A stretch of DNA of 43,554 nt from positions 1-43,554 of the forward strand of contig CAJWIY010000010.1 in the NCBI GenBank assembly GCA_913042205.1. The letters are read 5' to 3'. Shown here one piece after another: positions 1 through 8,200 of the stretch. The position numbers and the translations under genes were made by a program. A model generated the notes under the pieces. The model made no database searches. It was given only the letters and a program-made list of their open reading frames with translations, and was not told where the DNA came from. How positions within the stretch are numbered: position 1 is the first letter of the stretch; every line of letters begins with the position of its first letter. This DNA comes from an uncultured Gammaproteobacteria bacterium (GTDB taxonomy: Bacteria; Pseudomonadota; Gammaproteobacteria; Pseudomonadales; Litorivicinaceae).

Positions 1-145
1 TGATCGGGAGTCGTAAGGTATTGGGTAATGCGTCAGTGGCTTTTTCAATCGTGCTGACCACTTGGAGGCGATATGGCTCAATACGATCAGATGCAACGAG
101 GCGGCTGAAAAGAAGAGCGGCAACGGCCAAAATCAGAGCATTCAT
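1..145 (-). CDS. N-terminal part of an exported protein (cut by window edge)
   Basis: The frame opens with ATG at 145 and stays open for 48 codons to the window edge, so only the N-terminus is visible. The first 18 or so residues (MNALILAVAALLFSRLVA) are hydrophobic and look like a signal peptide or membrane anchor. They are followed by a polar stretch beginning SDRIEPYRLQ. A good ribosome binding site (AAAGGA) lies 6 to 7 bases before the ATG. The gene is divergent from the lipoprotein-release permease that starts at 201. The family cannot be named from this fragment. Export is inferred only from the leader. Confidence 0.6.
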   Translation of the reverse strand, partial: MNALILAVAALLFSRLVASDRIEPYRLQVVSTIEKATDALPNTLRLPI

Positions 146-200
146 GAAAAATCCTTTAAAGTTTTAGAAACTGTAGCATGAAGCCAGTTACACTTGCGGT

Positions 201-1457
201 ATGTTCAAACCGTTATCTGTTTGTATCGGTCTTCGGTACACCCGCGCAAAGCGACGAAATCATTTTATTTCGTTTATCTCAGCCGTCTCAATGGCAGGGT
301 TAACTTTGGGCGTTGCGGTCCTCATTTTGGTGCTTTCGGTCCTGAATGGATTCGATCGGGAATTACGCACACGAATCCTTGGCACAGTTCCACATGCAGT
401 GCTTGAGTTTGGTAGCGCAAGGACTGACCTTGCGCCCATTGCCGAGCAACTGTTGATCAATCCATCGATTATTGGTGTTGCACCGTTAAATAAGGGGGAA
501 GGACTTCTGGTTGCTAATGGTCGGACGGCGTCTGTTGCTGTCCTGGGCGTTAATCCAGAACAGGAATCTCAGGTCTCGATCCTCCCCGGTTTCATGACTC
601 AGGGAAATTTTGTCGATCTGAATCAGCGTCGATTTTCAACTATTTTAGGATCTGGGGTGGCAGCAAATCTTGGGGTGATTCCTGGTGATCAGGTGACGCT
701 CCTGATTCCCGAGGCAACCCTCAGTCTTGCTGGTGTCACACCACGACTGAGGCGGCTCGAAGTTGCTGGTATTTTTGAAGTAGGCGCACAACTGGATAAC
801 CAATTGGCGTTCGTTGAGGTTTCTGATGCTTCAAGATTATTCAAGCTCGGTGACGGCGTTTCTGCTCTTCGGTTGCAGTTTGAGAACTTGTTTGACGCGC
901 CTCTATTGACTCGCCAGATTGCGCAAGAGGTGAGTACGTCACTGGGTCTACCTATTCGTTACCAAGACTGGACACGGACCCAAGGGAACTTGTTCGAGGC
1001 TATTCAATTGGAGAAAACCATGATCGCGTTGTTACTGACGCTGATTATTGCGGTGGCTGCCTTTAATATTGTTTCGACGCTGATCATGGTAGTCACTGAC
1101 AAGCGCGCCGATATTGCAATTCTGAAAACGATTGGGTTATCGCCCTCAGGAGTCATGGGGGTATTTATCGTCCAAGGAACACTCGTGGGCCTTGCTGGCA
1201 CTATTTTTGGCATTATTCTGGGTATTCCACTGGCACTGTCGATCACCGAGATACTTGCATTCCTCGAGTCCGTTTTTGGTTTTTATCTGTTTAACCCAAG
1301 TGCGTACTTTATTTCTGATCTGCCATCGGAGCTTCGATGGTCAGATGTTGGCCTTGTGACAATGCTGAGTATCGGATTATCGGTCCTCGCAACTTTGTAC
1401 CCGGCATTGAAAGCGAGTCGGATCATCCCTGCTGAGGTTTTGAATCATGAGCGCTGA
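201..1457 (+). CDS. lolC: Lipoprotein-releasing ABC transporter permease, LolC/LolE (LolF-like) family
   Basis: Inner-membrane permease that extracts mature lipoproteins from the inner membrane and hands them to the periplasmic chaperone LolA. At 418 aa it has the usual family length. The layout is one membrane segment at about 27-50 (ending in the family motif VLNGFDREL), a large periplasmic domain at about 51-270, then three membrane segments near 274-300, 317-349 and 380-403 (FtsX-like fold). The ATPase gene overlaps its end by 11 bases, so the two are translated together. Only one permease is present here. Enterobacteria have both LolC and LolE, whereas LolDF-type systems use a single LolF. 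The family is certain, but whether this is LolC or LolF is not settled, and a lolE elsewhere in the genome cannot be excluded. Confidence 0.93.
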   Translation: MFKPLSVCIGLRYTRAKRRNHFISFISAVSMAGLTLGVAVLILVLSVLNGFDRELRTRILGTVPHAVLEFGSARTDLAPIAEQLLINPSIIGVAPLNKGEGLLVANGRTASVAVLGVNPEQESQVSILPGFMTQGNFVDLNQRRFSTILGSGVAANLGVIPGDQVTLLIPEATLSLAGVTPRLRRLEVAGIFEVGAQLDNQLAFVEVSDASRLFKLGDGVSALRLQFENLFDAPLLTRQIAQEVSTSLGLPIRYQDWTRTQGNLFEAIQLEKTMIALLLTLIIAVAAFNIVSTLIMVVTDKRADIAILKTIGLSPSGVMGVFIVQGTLVGLAGTIFGIILGIPLALSITEILAFLESVFGFYLFNPSAYFISDLPSELRWSDVGLVTMLSIGLSVLATLYPALKASRIIPAEVLNHER

Positions 1458-2130
1458 TTCGTTGTTGAGACTGAGCAATGTTACGTTTGCCTACGGGGCA
1501 GATGACTCGGTGGTATCTGTTCTTGATGATGTTGATTTCTCGATCGATACCGGGCAGCGTTTAGCGCTAACCGGTCGAAGTGGATCCGGAAAAAGTACAT
1601 TGATGAATATCTTGGCCGGGATCCTTCTACCGGTGCAGGGCGCAGTATTTTGGCAGGGAACTGATGTTACAAACCTGACTGATTCGAAGCGCGTTGCACT
1701 GCGGCGGAAAACAATTGGTGTTGTGTATCAGTTTCATCACTTGTTGCCCGAATTTTCAGCACTAGAAAATGTAATGTTGCCAGCAATGCTTGCCGGTAAA
1801 ACACCATCGATGTCAGAAACCACCGCATATACTTTGCTTCAACAGGTCGGACTGGAACATCGCTGCGCGCACAGGCCGGGGGAACTATCCGGCGGGGAAA
1901 GACAGCGGGTTGCAATTGCGCGCGCACTTGCGGCCGAGCCAAAGGTTTTATTGATGGATGAACCGACCGGGAATCTAGATGAAACAACGGCTGATCAAGT
2001 ACTTGCGATGCTCGTCGAGTTGTCTGAGAAAACCGGAACAAGTTTGGTTATTGTGACTCATGATCGTCGAGTCGCTGCTCAGACCGACCAACAGTTTGAA
2101 TTGCATCATGGTCAGCTCCGGAACGCCTGA
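1447..2130 (+). CDS. lolD: Lipoprotein-releasing system ATP-binding protein LolD
   Basis: Cytoplasmic ATPase powering the adjacent permease. The 227-aa protein is the standard LolD size. Visible motifs are Walker A GRSGSGKST (43-51), the ABC signature LSGGERQRV (about 147-155), Walker B VLLMDEPT (about 166-173) with the LolD-typical GNLDE after it, and an H-loop in IVTHD near the end. The start ATG lies inside the end of the permease gene (11-base overlap), which indicates one operon and translational coupling. The 3' end overlaps the convergent DUF2062 gene by 83 bases. The ABC assignment is certain. LolD rather than another MacB-type ATPase follows from the neighbouring permease. Confidence 0.95.
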   Translation: MSADSLLRLSNVTFAYGADDSVVSVLDDVDFSIDTGQRLALTGRSGSGKSTLMNILAGILLPVQGAVFWQGTDVTNLTDSKRVALRRKTIGVVYQFHHLLPEFSALENVMLPAMLAGKTPSMSETTAYTLLQQVGLEHRCAHRPGELSGGERQRVAIARALAAEPKVLLMDEPTGNLDETTADQVLAMLVELSEKTGTSLVIVTHDRRVAAQTDQQFELHHGQLRNA

Positions 2131-2647
2131 TAAAACGAGAGAATCGACGACGTCTTTTCCATTCGTTATTGACTCTCCATCTCCACCATAGGCGCAGGCT
2201 AATAAGGCCTAATAATCCCATAGAGACGCCAAGCAGAATTGAGCCAGTGAGCAACGGGAACCAAATCAAGGCTAGCTGTTCTTGTATCCATGCATGCGTG
2301 ATGTTGTCGGGCAACGAAAGAGATTTGGAGTTAAGAATCCATGCTCCTACCGTATATGCAATCACGAAGTAAGGAGGCATGGTAATAGGATTTGTTAACC
2401 AACATAGACCTACAGAAACGGGAACGTTGCATCTAAGGACAAGAGCAGTAATTGCCGCGCCGACCATTTGGAACGGAATGGGCATGCATGCCCAGAAAAT
2501 CCCGTTGAGGAAAGCGTAGCTAACTGTTTTACGATTGAAGTACCAGAGATCATGAGCGAAAAGCTTTTCTCCCAAGAACCCCCAGCCACGCATGTGTTGG
2601 AGTCTTTGAGCGGAAGGCACTATTTTTGAAACTAATTTTTTCGGCAT
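2048..2647 (-). CDS. DUF2062 domain membrane protein
   Basis: A 199-aa protein of the DUF2062 family, whose function is unknown. It shows the family hallmarks: an N-terminal basic stretch, a block HDLWYFNRKTVSYAF (about 33-47), then hydrophobic segments with the conserved CMPIPFQM and CWLTNPITMPPYF motifs (about 54-61 and 83-95), and a further membrane segment near 130-155 ending in an Arg/Trp-rich tail. The last 25 or so residues, after the point where relatives usually stop, are encoded antisense to the end of lolD. Relatives commonly sit beside lolCDE in gammaproteobacteria, which suggests an envelope role. A promoter-like sequence lies just upstream at 2676-2703. The start is ATG without a strong ribosome binding site. 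Confidence 0.85.
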   Translation of the reverse strand: MPKKLVSKIVPSAQRLQHMRGWGFLGEKLFAHDLWYFNRKTVSYAFLNGIFWACMPIPFQMVGAAITALVLRCNVPVSVGLCWLTNPITMPPYFVIAYTVGAWILNSKSLSLPDNITHAWIQEQLALIWFPLLTGSILLGVSMGLLGLISLRLWWRWRVNNEWKRRRRFSRFIRRSGADHDAIQTVGRSEQRLDDHESQ

Positions 2648-2675
2648 GCTGGAAAACTCAGAGATCTCGAGCGGT

Positions 2676-2703
2676 GTTATACATTGATTGGTCTTTTTTT
2701 CAA
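2676..2703 (-). promoter_or_regulatory. Putative sigma-70 promoter for the DUF2062 gene
   Basis: Read on the minus strand, TTGAAA (2703-2698) is followed after 16 bases by TATAAC (2681-2676). Each box matches the sigma-70 consensus at five of six positions. Transcription would begin near 2669, leaving a leader of about 22 bases before the ATG at 2647. The site lies in the 128-base gap between msbA and the DUF2062 gene, so the latter may be transcribed separately from msbA. This is sequence inference only. Confidence 0.5.
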
Positions 2704-2775
2704 CGCCTTTATCAAAGGTTTAATGGAAATCTTATTAATAGCCGCCAATCCATTGCGACCTCTCCCAAAATTTGG

Positions 2776-4440
2776 TTAGTCCTGAATTACTCCAGCTACC
2801 AATTGAATCGTGCGATCGACGGATAATAGCGTCTCCGGTTGATGGCTAATTATCAGTGTACTTCGGTTTGTTTTTAGATTTTCTAGGCCCTTTAAGACAT
2901 CTTCGCGACTTTTGTGATCAAGCGCACTTGTCGGTTCATCGAGTAAAAGTATCGGGGAGTCTTTTATAAAGGCCCGGGCGATTGCGATCCGTTGTCTTTG
3001 GCCTCCCGATATCCTGTTACCGAAAGACCCAATTTGCGTATCAAAGCCATCTGGTAGAGATTCGATAAACTTGAGTGCATTTGCCTGATCGGCCGCCTCT
3101 CTTACTTCGTCATCTGTAGCATCGGGCCATCCAAATCGAATATTCTCCGCGACTGTCGCGTCAAATAGATTTACTTGCTGTCCCACCAATGAAATTTGCC
3201 TGCGCCGTTTGGCGAGAGTCCACTGCTTTAAGGATTCATTATTAATTTTTATTTCACCAGTATCTGGATCGAGAAATCCTGCAATTATTGCAATCAATGA
3301 TGATTTACCGGATCCAGAAGGCCCAACTAACCCGACACTCTCCCCGGGCTCGACTTTTAGCGAGACCGTGTTCAGAGCAGGGTCTTCCCCACCCGGATAG
3401 GTGAACGTGACGTTTTTGATAGAGAGCGTGGCAGTTGGCAGTGCCGAGTATGTTTTTGACTGACCGCGCTGGTCATCGAGTGCCCGGTCAAAGACCTCAT
3501 AAATTGATTCAGCAGCGGCAAGTCCACGCTGGATCGTCGCATTTACACCAGTAAGTCGACGGACGGGATCAAAAATCATTCCCATGGCGGTGATATAGGC
3601 GACAAATTCACCGGGGCTTAATAGATCTCGGGCACTCATTTGGGTGCCGACTAAGATGACGATACCGATGGTGATTGCGGCCAATATTTGCACTAGCGGG
3701 ACATTGAGCGATTGAATCTTGATTACTCGCATCTGTTCATGCCGCAGTCTTTTATTTATGCGATCGAATTGTGCTTGTTGGTTGTCGTGTCCACCAAAAA
3801 TTTTTATGTCTTTCACGGCCAATAATGACTCTTCGATTAGCCCGGTGAGGCGACCAGTCCATGTCTGTAAGTCTTGGTTTGAACGACGCATTTTCGCACT
3901 GGCTTTCTTCACGACAAATGAGACGACTGGGGCTGAAATCAGTAGTGCTAGCGACATTTGCCATGAGGTATAAATTAAAAATCCGAGGAGTCCAAGGATC
4001 ATCAAGGTATCCTTGATGATAATCATCCATGCAGTCGACACGGCCTCCCCGACCTGTGTAACATCATAGGTGATCCTAGATAGCAATCGACCACCTTCCT
4101 CGGTATCGTGATCTATCATTGGTAGGTCAAGTTGCACCGCAAATACTTCGGATCGGATATCCGCCACAGTACGGTGGGCTACGTACTGGCTGGAAACGGA
4201 TGCCACATATTCCGCGATTCCTTTCAAGACAAAAACCGCAACGATAAGTAATGGAATCTGGATCAATGAACTCGGGTCTTTATCAATCAAGGATTCGTCA
4301 ATTAAGGGCGCCATTAGGGCAGGAAGGAGGGGCTCCATCGCAGCTGTCGCTGTCATCGACAACATCGCCAAGACCGCAATCTTCCAGTATGGTATAGCTT
4401 CTCTGATTAGGCGGCTGTAGGTCCGCATATCGCGTTTCAT
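2776..4440 (-). CDS. msbA: Lipid A export ABC transporter MsbA (ATP-binding/permease)
   Basis: Homodimeric half-transporter that flips core-lipid A across the inner membrane. The N-terminal 310 residues hold the membrane domain. The C-terminal part is a complete nucleotide-binding domain: Walker A GPSGSGKSS (about 370-380), Q-loop, signature ISGGQRQRI (about 477), Walker B LLLDEPTSALD and an H-loop in ISHQPE. Length is 554 aa from ATG 4440. I chose this start because ATG and the upstream gene's TGA overlap as ATGA, and it is preceded by a purine-rich stretch. A TTG at 4458 is a longer alternative. It sits directly downstream of the phosphatase gene and divergent from lpxK, whereas in many gammaproteobacteria msbA precedes lpxK on the same strand. 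Other exporters of the MsbA class cannot be fully excluded. Confidence 0.88.
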   Translation of the reverse strand: MKRDMRTYSRLIREAIPYWKIAVLAMLSMTATAAMEPLLPALMAPLIDESLIDKDPSSLIQIPLLIVAVFVLKGIAEYVASVSSQYVAHRTVADIRSEVFAVQLDLPMIDHDTEEGGRLLSRITYDVTQVGEAVSTAWMIIIKDTLMILGLLGFLIYTSWQMSLALLISAPVVSFVVKKASAKMRRSNQDLQTWTGRLTGLIEESLLAVKDIKIFGGHDNQQAQFDRINKRLRHEQMRVIKIQSLNVPLVQILAAITIGIVILVGTQMSARDLLSPGEFVAYITAMGMIFDPVRRLTGVNATIQRGLAAAESIYEVFDRALDDQRGQSKTYSALPTATLSIKNVTFTYPGGEDPALNTVSLKVEPGESVGLVGPSGSGKSSLIAIIAGFLDPDTGEIKINNESLKQWTLAKRRRQISLVGQQVNLFDATVAENIRFGWPDATDDEVREAADQANALKFIESLPDGFDTQIGSFGNRISGGQRQRIAIARAFIKDSPILLLDEPTSALDHKSREDVLKGLENLKTNRSTLIISHQPETLLSVDRTIQLVAGVIQD

Positions 4441-5153
4441 TCCCGTCTCAAGACCCAATCCACCCAGAAGTTAGCGAATCCTCGTGGTTTAAATTCTCGT
4501 TCCATAGTATCTCGATCGTATTCAGAGTTTACCCAGTCAAGAAAGGTGGGTTCTGTGGCGCCGCTACTCAATTTCGTACACCGATCACGGTATCTTAAAT
4601 ATGACTCGAAGAAGTGATCAAGAATTCCTGTTTTTGCGCTTTTAAAGTGGCCATAAGTCCAGTGTAGCTGAGCTTTAGCCTCTTCAATTGGTTGGCCAAG
4701 GCGAAAGTGGCAATACAAAACTGCAAACATCCCTGCGCGGTCGGCACCTGACTTGCAGTGGGCTAATGCTGGGGTCTCAAAGTCCTCGATTAATCGTTTC
4801 AGCATAGTGATTTGCTTGGCTGTTGGCAGCCCTCGGGAGTGGACGCGTGTATTGATTAACGTAATTCCAGCCTCTTCACAGGCTTTGGCTTCAAGTTGGT
4901 ATCGCCCCTGTGTGGGGTTGTACCCACGGAGATTTATGATCGTCTTCAGTCCTAAATCTCGTTTGTAACGATGAATTTGTGAGACACTTGGTTGATTACT
5001 TCGATATAAAGGCCCTGGTAGTAGGAAACGATTGGAATATAGACATCTCAGAAAGCCATGATCAATAAGCCATAAATCGAGAGTAGCTTTGATTAACTGC
5101 CACAAGGTAAGCGGCGTGGGTGGTGGTGCTTTGCCCCAACCTTCAACGGACAC
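4437..5153 (-). CDS. Cys-based (dual-specificity/tyrosine-like) protein phosphatase
   Basis: The signature HCKSGADRAG (about 130-139) is the HCX5R phosphate-binding loop of Cys-dependent phosphatases, with the nucleophile at about Cys131. Upstream of it, the stretch LGLKTIINLRGYN is typical of the DSP/PTPMT-like fold. No signal peptide is evident, so it is probably cytoplasmic or membrane-associated. I prefer the GTG at 5153 (238 aa) because AAAGGA lies six bases before it. A TTG at 5174 would add seven residues. The gene overlaps msbA by four bases (ATGA) and is divergent from lpxK. Its place in a lipid A block suggests a phosphorylated lipid or envelope protein as substrate, but this is inference. 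It is unrelated to the low-molecular-weight PTP found near kdsB in Pseudomonas. Confidence 0.85.
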   Translation of the reverse strand: MSVEGWGKAPPPTPLTLWQLIKATLDLWLIDHGFLRCLYSNRFLLPGPLYRSNQPSVSQIHRYKRDLGLKTIINLRGYNPTQGRYQLEAKACEEAGITLINTRVHSRGLPTAKQITMLKRLIEDFETPALAHCKSGADRAGMFAVLYCHFRLGQPIEEAKAQLHWTYGHFKSAKTGILDHFFESYLRYRDRCTKLSSGATEPTFLDWVNSEYDRDTMEREFKPRGFANFWVDWVLRRE

Positions 5154-5193
5154 GGTTAATCCTTTTCCTTTCAAGTAGCGCGGAGGATACTCA

Positions 5194-5207
5194 ATTCGCG
5201 AATATTC
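5194..5207. promoter_or_regulatory. Nested palindromes in the phosphatase/lpxK divergent region
   Basis: ATTCGCGAAT (5194-5203) is a perfect 10-base palindrome, and GAATATTC (5200-5207) overlaps it as a second perfect palindrome. They lie in the middle of the 80-base region between two divergent genes, a normal place for an operator. No regulator is assigned. Confidence 0.3.
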
Positions 5208-5233
5208 TGCACACCAATAAAAGGAATTAGTGC

Positions 5234-6271
5234 ATGAAATTTGGCTTAGACGGTTTTAAAGGGTTTTGTCGTTGGCCTTCCTATTGGTCTAAACCGGCAA
5301 CATTTCTTGGTCAAATATTGCGCCCACTTATTGTCTTTTGGATGAATAAGAAGCGCCTTAAAATAGTGGAAGCACCGCGTGTATCCAGTCAGATTCCTGT
5401 CGTTTGTATCGGTAATATTGTTTTAGGTGGTGCAGGTAAGACGCCACTGGTCGCGAGTCTTGCTTTGAAATTGCAAGAAGCGGGTTTTACACCCGGAATT
5501 GTCAGCCGCGGCTTTGGTGGCAGGGTGAAGTCTTTGCCGATCGAAGTGACTGAACAAAGTTTACCAAAACAAGTTGGAGATGAGCCTCTGATGTTGAAGA
5601 AACGGACGGGTTGTCCAGTTATTGTGTGCCGTGATAGGGCGCAGGCAATTGAGCGCCTTTGTTTTCATTATCCGGTCACTGTCATTTTGTCTGATGACGG
5701 GCTTCAAAATACTGGGATGTGGCGAGATTTTTCAGTCTGTGTATTTAATAAAGAGCAAGGGATAGGCAATGGACTTGAGATACCATTTGGTCCATTGCGA
5801 GAGCCAATATCTGCGGTACATCAAATGGATGCGATAGTGGTACGTGGTACTGACTATCCAAAAGAAATGTTAATCGAAATGGGTATTGAAACGAAAACAC
5901 CTATCTTTGGCTCGGTTGCTCAGATGGCTTATGTATATCGATCTGATAAACCTGAAATCCATCGATCGCTGGATCATCTTAAAGATCATGGAAATTTTGA
6001 CGCTGTCGCGGGAATCGCATCACCTCGTCGTTTTTTCGAGGGGCTCCAGCAGGCCGGGCTCATGATCAAAGAACATACCTTTCCAGACCATTATGTATTT
6101 TCTGCAGCAGATACAGCTGAACTCTCCAATGTGATCACAACTGAGAAAGATGCGGTGAAATTGGTACACTTACTGAAAGAACCGTTTTGGATTGTTGCAC
6201 TGGAGAGTCTGCAACCTGAGTTCGAGACATGGTTAATTGATAGTTTGAATGACTGGAGTATTAGGTTATGA
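5234..6271 (+). CDS. lpxK: Tetraacyldisaccharide 4'-kinase LpxK
   Basis: Phosphorylates the 4' position of the lipid A disaccharide in the Raetz pathway, at the cytoplasmic face of the inner membrane. The 345-aa protein is of normal length. A hydrophobic anchor lies at about 22-38, then the P-loop GNIVLGGAGKT (60-70), the family block VSRGFGG, LSDDGLQ (start of the catalytic region), the GNG and PFGPLREP segment, and near the C-terminus the conserved VITTEKDAVKL. AAAGGA stands eight bases before the ATG. Its stop overlaps the Trm112-family gene (ATGA), so lpxK, the Trm112 gene, kdsB and murB form one tightly coupled operon. Confidence 0.96.
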   Translation: MKFGLDGFKGFCRWPSYWSKPATFLGQILRPLIVFWMNKKRLKIVEAPRVSSQIPVVCIGNIVLGGAGKTPLVASLALKLQEAGFTPGIVSRGFGGRVKSLPIEVTEQSLPKQVGDEPLMLKKRTGCPVIVCRDRAQAIERLCFHYPVTVILSDDGLQNTGMWRDFSVCVFNKEQGIGNGLEIPFGPLREPISAVHQMDAIVVRGTDYPKEMLIEMGIETKTPIFGSVAQMAYVYRSDKPEIHRSLDHLKDHGNFDAVAGIASPRRFFEGLQQAGLMIKEHTFPDHYVFSAADTAELSNVITTEKDAVKLVHLLKEPFWIVALESLQPEFETWLIDSLNDWSIRL

Positions 6272-6459
6272 GTTTGGCACCTCAACTGAAAGATTTATTG
6301 GTGTGTCCTTTGTGTAAGGGTAAAGTTGAGATTCGCGAAGATGATCAAGAAATCTGGTGTCGTGCTGATGGTTTGGCGTTTCCTATTCGAGACGATATTC
6401 CGGTCATGCTCGCCGACGAGGCCAGGACCCTGACTAACGATGAGCGGACTGATCGATAA
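6268..6459 (+). CDS. Trm112 family protein (YcaR-like)
   Basis: A 63-aa protein with the small zinc-ribbon-like fold of the Trm112 family. Cys13 and Cys16 form a CPLC knuckle, with Cys31 further on, and the conserved stretch LAFPIRDDIPVML follows. Eukaryotic Trm112 activates methyltransferases. The bacterial form is a frequent partner gene of lpxK and kdsB (E. coli ycaR), with a poorly defined role. It overlaps lpxK by four bases and kdsB by one base (TAATG). Confidence 0.92.
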   Translation: MSLAPQLKDLLVCPLCKGKVEIREDDQEIWCRADGLAFPIRDDIPVMLADEARTLTNDERTDR

Positions 6460-7199
6460 TGAACTTCGTGGCGGTGATCCCCGCTCGTTTTGGATCAAAG
6501 CGCCTTCGAGGTAAACCATTGCTTGATATTGCGGGACAACCGATGATTCAGCACGTCTATGCTCGCGCTTCAGAATCTAAAGCAACTCGAGTATTGGTAG
6601 CGACAGATGATCAACGGATCGCTGATGCCGTTACTAGTTTTGGTGGAGAGTGCTTGATGACACGAGGTGATCATGCGACTGGAACGGATCGGTTGGCGGA
6701 GGTAGCTGATGTTTTAGCGCTTTCTGCAGACACAGTTGTGGTGAATGTACAGGGTGATGAGCCACTTATACCCTCGCGTGTGATTCAGCAGGTTGTCGAA
6801 ATTCTAGGGAAGCACCCTAAAGCGTCGATTGCCACTTTGTGCGAACCGATTCATCAAGCCTCAGATATCGAGGACCCGAATCAAGTCAAGGTGGTTAAGA
6901 GCCAGTCGGGTCGAGCCTTATATTTTTCACGTGCAAGGATTCCAATGAATTCCTCACCAGATTGCAAAGTTTATTATCGACACATAGGTCTTTATGCATA
7001 CCGAGCTAGTTTTCTTCGTGACTTTGCATCTTGGAATCCGACGCCGCTCGAGCAATTTGAGCGCCTTGAGCAGCTGCGTGCATTGGAGCACGATCGTGTT
7101 ATACAAGTTGAAGTTGCTATTGAATCGATTCCACCAGGGGTTGATACGGAAAGTGATCTGGAAGTAATTCGTCGCCAAATGGAGGATTTAAGTGTTTGA
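6459..7199 (+). CDS. kdsB: 3-deoxy-manno-octulosonate cytidylyltransferase KdsB
   Basis: Activates Kdo as CMP-Kdo for transfer to lipid A; cytoplasmic. The 246-aa sequence begins with the nucleotide-binding motif VIPARFGSKRLRGKPL (about 5-20) and contains VQGDEPLIP, the CTP/Mg site, and the HIGLYAYR segment typical of the family. It sits in the lpxK operon, so Kdo activation is co-expressed with lipid A phosphorylation. The 3' end overlaps murB by eight bases. Confidence 0.96.
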   Translation: MNFVAVIPARFGSKRLRGKPLLDIAGQPMIQHVYARASESKATRVLVATDDQRIADAVTSFGGECLMTRGDHATGTDRLAEVADVLALSADTVVVNVQGDEPLIPSRVIQQVVEILGKHPKASIATLCEPIHQASDIEDPNQVKVVKSQSGRALYFSRARIPMNSSPDCKVYYRHIGLYAYRASFLRDFASWNPTPLEQFERLEQLRALEHDRVIQVEVAIESIPPGVDTESDLEVIRRQMEDLSV

Positions 7200-8193
7200 T
7201 CTGGCGGGTCTTACCACGCTGAAACTCCCATTCAAGGCGAAGTCGTTGATCAGGTTAACCTCGATCGAAAATGTTTGTGTATCAATGCAACAGCTTGGCT
7301 CCATTCCACGCTTAGTCGTTGGCGGTGGAAGTAATCTGGTCATCCTTGAGCCCGAATTTGATGGCATTGTTTTGAGGCCTGAGATTCAATATTACGACAT
7401 CAAAGAGTCCGGTAACGATGTTTATTTGGAAGTAGGCGCTGGGCATCCATGGCATCAACTGGTAATGAAGACCTTGGATGCAGGTTGGTTTGGTCTTGAG
7501 AATTTGGCTCTTATCCCGGGGTGGATGGGAGCTGCCCCTATTCAGAATATTGGAGCCTATGGCGTCGAGCTCAAAGATCATTGCCATCGAGTCAAGCTCT
7601 ATGATTTTGAGGAGCAGTCTATAATTGAGCTCTCGGTACCAGAGCTAAAATTCGGATATCGACATTCTGTGTTTAAAGAGATTCCTGATCGATTTTTGGT
7701 ATTAACGGTTACTTTGAGGTTGTCGAAACATGCCACACCGAGAGTGTGCTACGGCGAGATTTCTGAAGAATTAGAACGCCAAGGTTTGGATGCTGAGAAG
7801 CCACATGATATCGCTAAAGTGGTAATTTCGATCCGTCAATCCAAATTACCTGACCCAGACATTACGCCGAATGTAGGTTCTTTTTTTAAAAATCCTGTCG
7901 TTCGCCCTGAGGTTGCAGACCGGTTACTTGAAGAATTTCCCGAAATGCCTACTTATGGCAGCGGAGAATACACAAAAATAGCAGCAGGATGGCTAATAGA
8001 TCGTCTTGGATTAAAAGGGCAAAAAATTGGGGGGTTCGCTGTAAATGATCGTCAGGCGCTCGTAATAACCAATGATGGAACCGGGACCGCCGACGAATTG
8101 AGAGCATTGGTAGCACTGATCCTTTCATCAGTCAAAGCCACCTATGGGTTAAGCCTTGCTATTGAGCCAACCCAACTGGGTCAGCTCAACTGA
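7192..8193 (+). CDS. murB: UDP-N-acetylenolpyruvoylglucosamine reductase MurB
   Basis: FAD/NADPH-dependent reductase that completes UDP-N-acetylmuramic acid for peptidoglycan. The 333-aa protein shows the FAD-binding block GGGSNLVI, the type I segment ENLALIPGWMGAAPIQNIGA, the YRHSVFK loop, and PNVGSFFKNP carrying the proton-donating serine (Ser230 here). The start is GTG at 7192, decided by the strong GGAGGA six bases upstream, inside the end of kdsB. This is the last gene of the lpxK operon. It converges on rne with only a seven-base gap, and no obvious terminator lies between them. Confidence 0.96.
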   Translation: MFDLAGLTTLKLPFKAKSLIRLTSIENVCVSMQQLGSIPRLVVGGGSNLVILEPEFDGIVLRPEIQYYDIKESGNDVYLEVGAGHPWHQLVMKTLDAGWFGLENLALIPGWMGAAPIQNIGAYGVELKDHCHRVKLYDFEEQSIIELSVPELKFGYRHSVFKEIPDRFLVLTVTLRLSKHATPRVCYGEISEELERQGLDAEKPHDIAKVVISIRQSKLPDPDITPNVGSFFKNPVVRPEVADRLLEEFPEMPTYGSGEYTKIAAGWLIDRLGLKGQKIGGFAVNDRQALVITNDGTGTADELRALVALILSSVKATYGLSLAIEPTQLGQLN

Positions 8194-8200
8194 ACTTAAT

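Noticed and set aside
2705-2770. 13-codon minus-strand frame after msbA (MDWRLLIRFPLNL) preceded by a GGAGAGG-like ribosome binding site
   Set aside because: Too short to support as a gene, and no homology is recognised. It could be the debris of a lost gene, but nothing further supports this.
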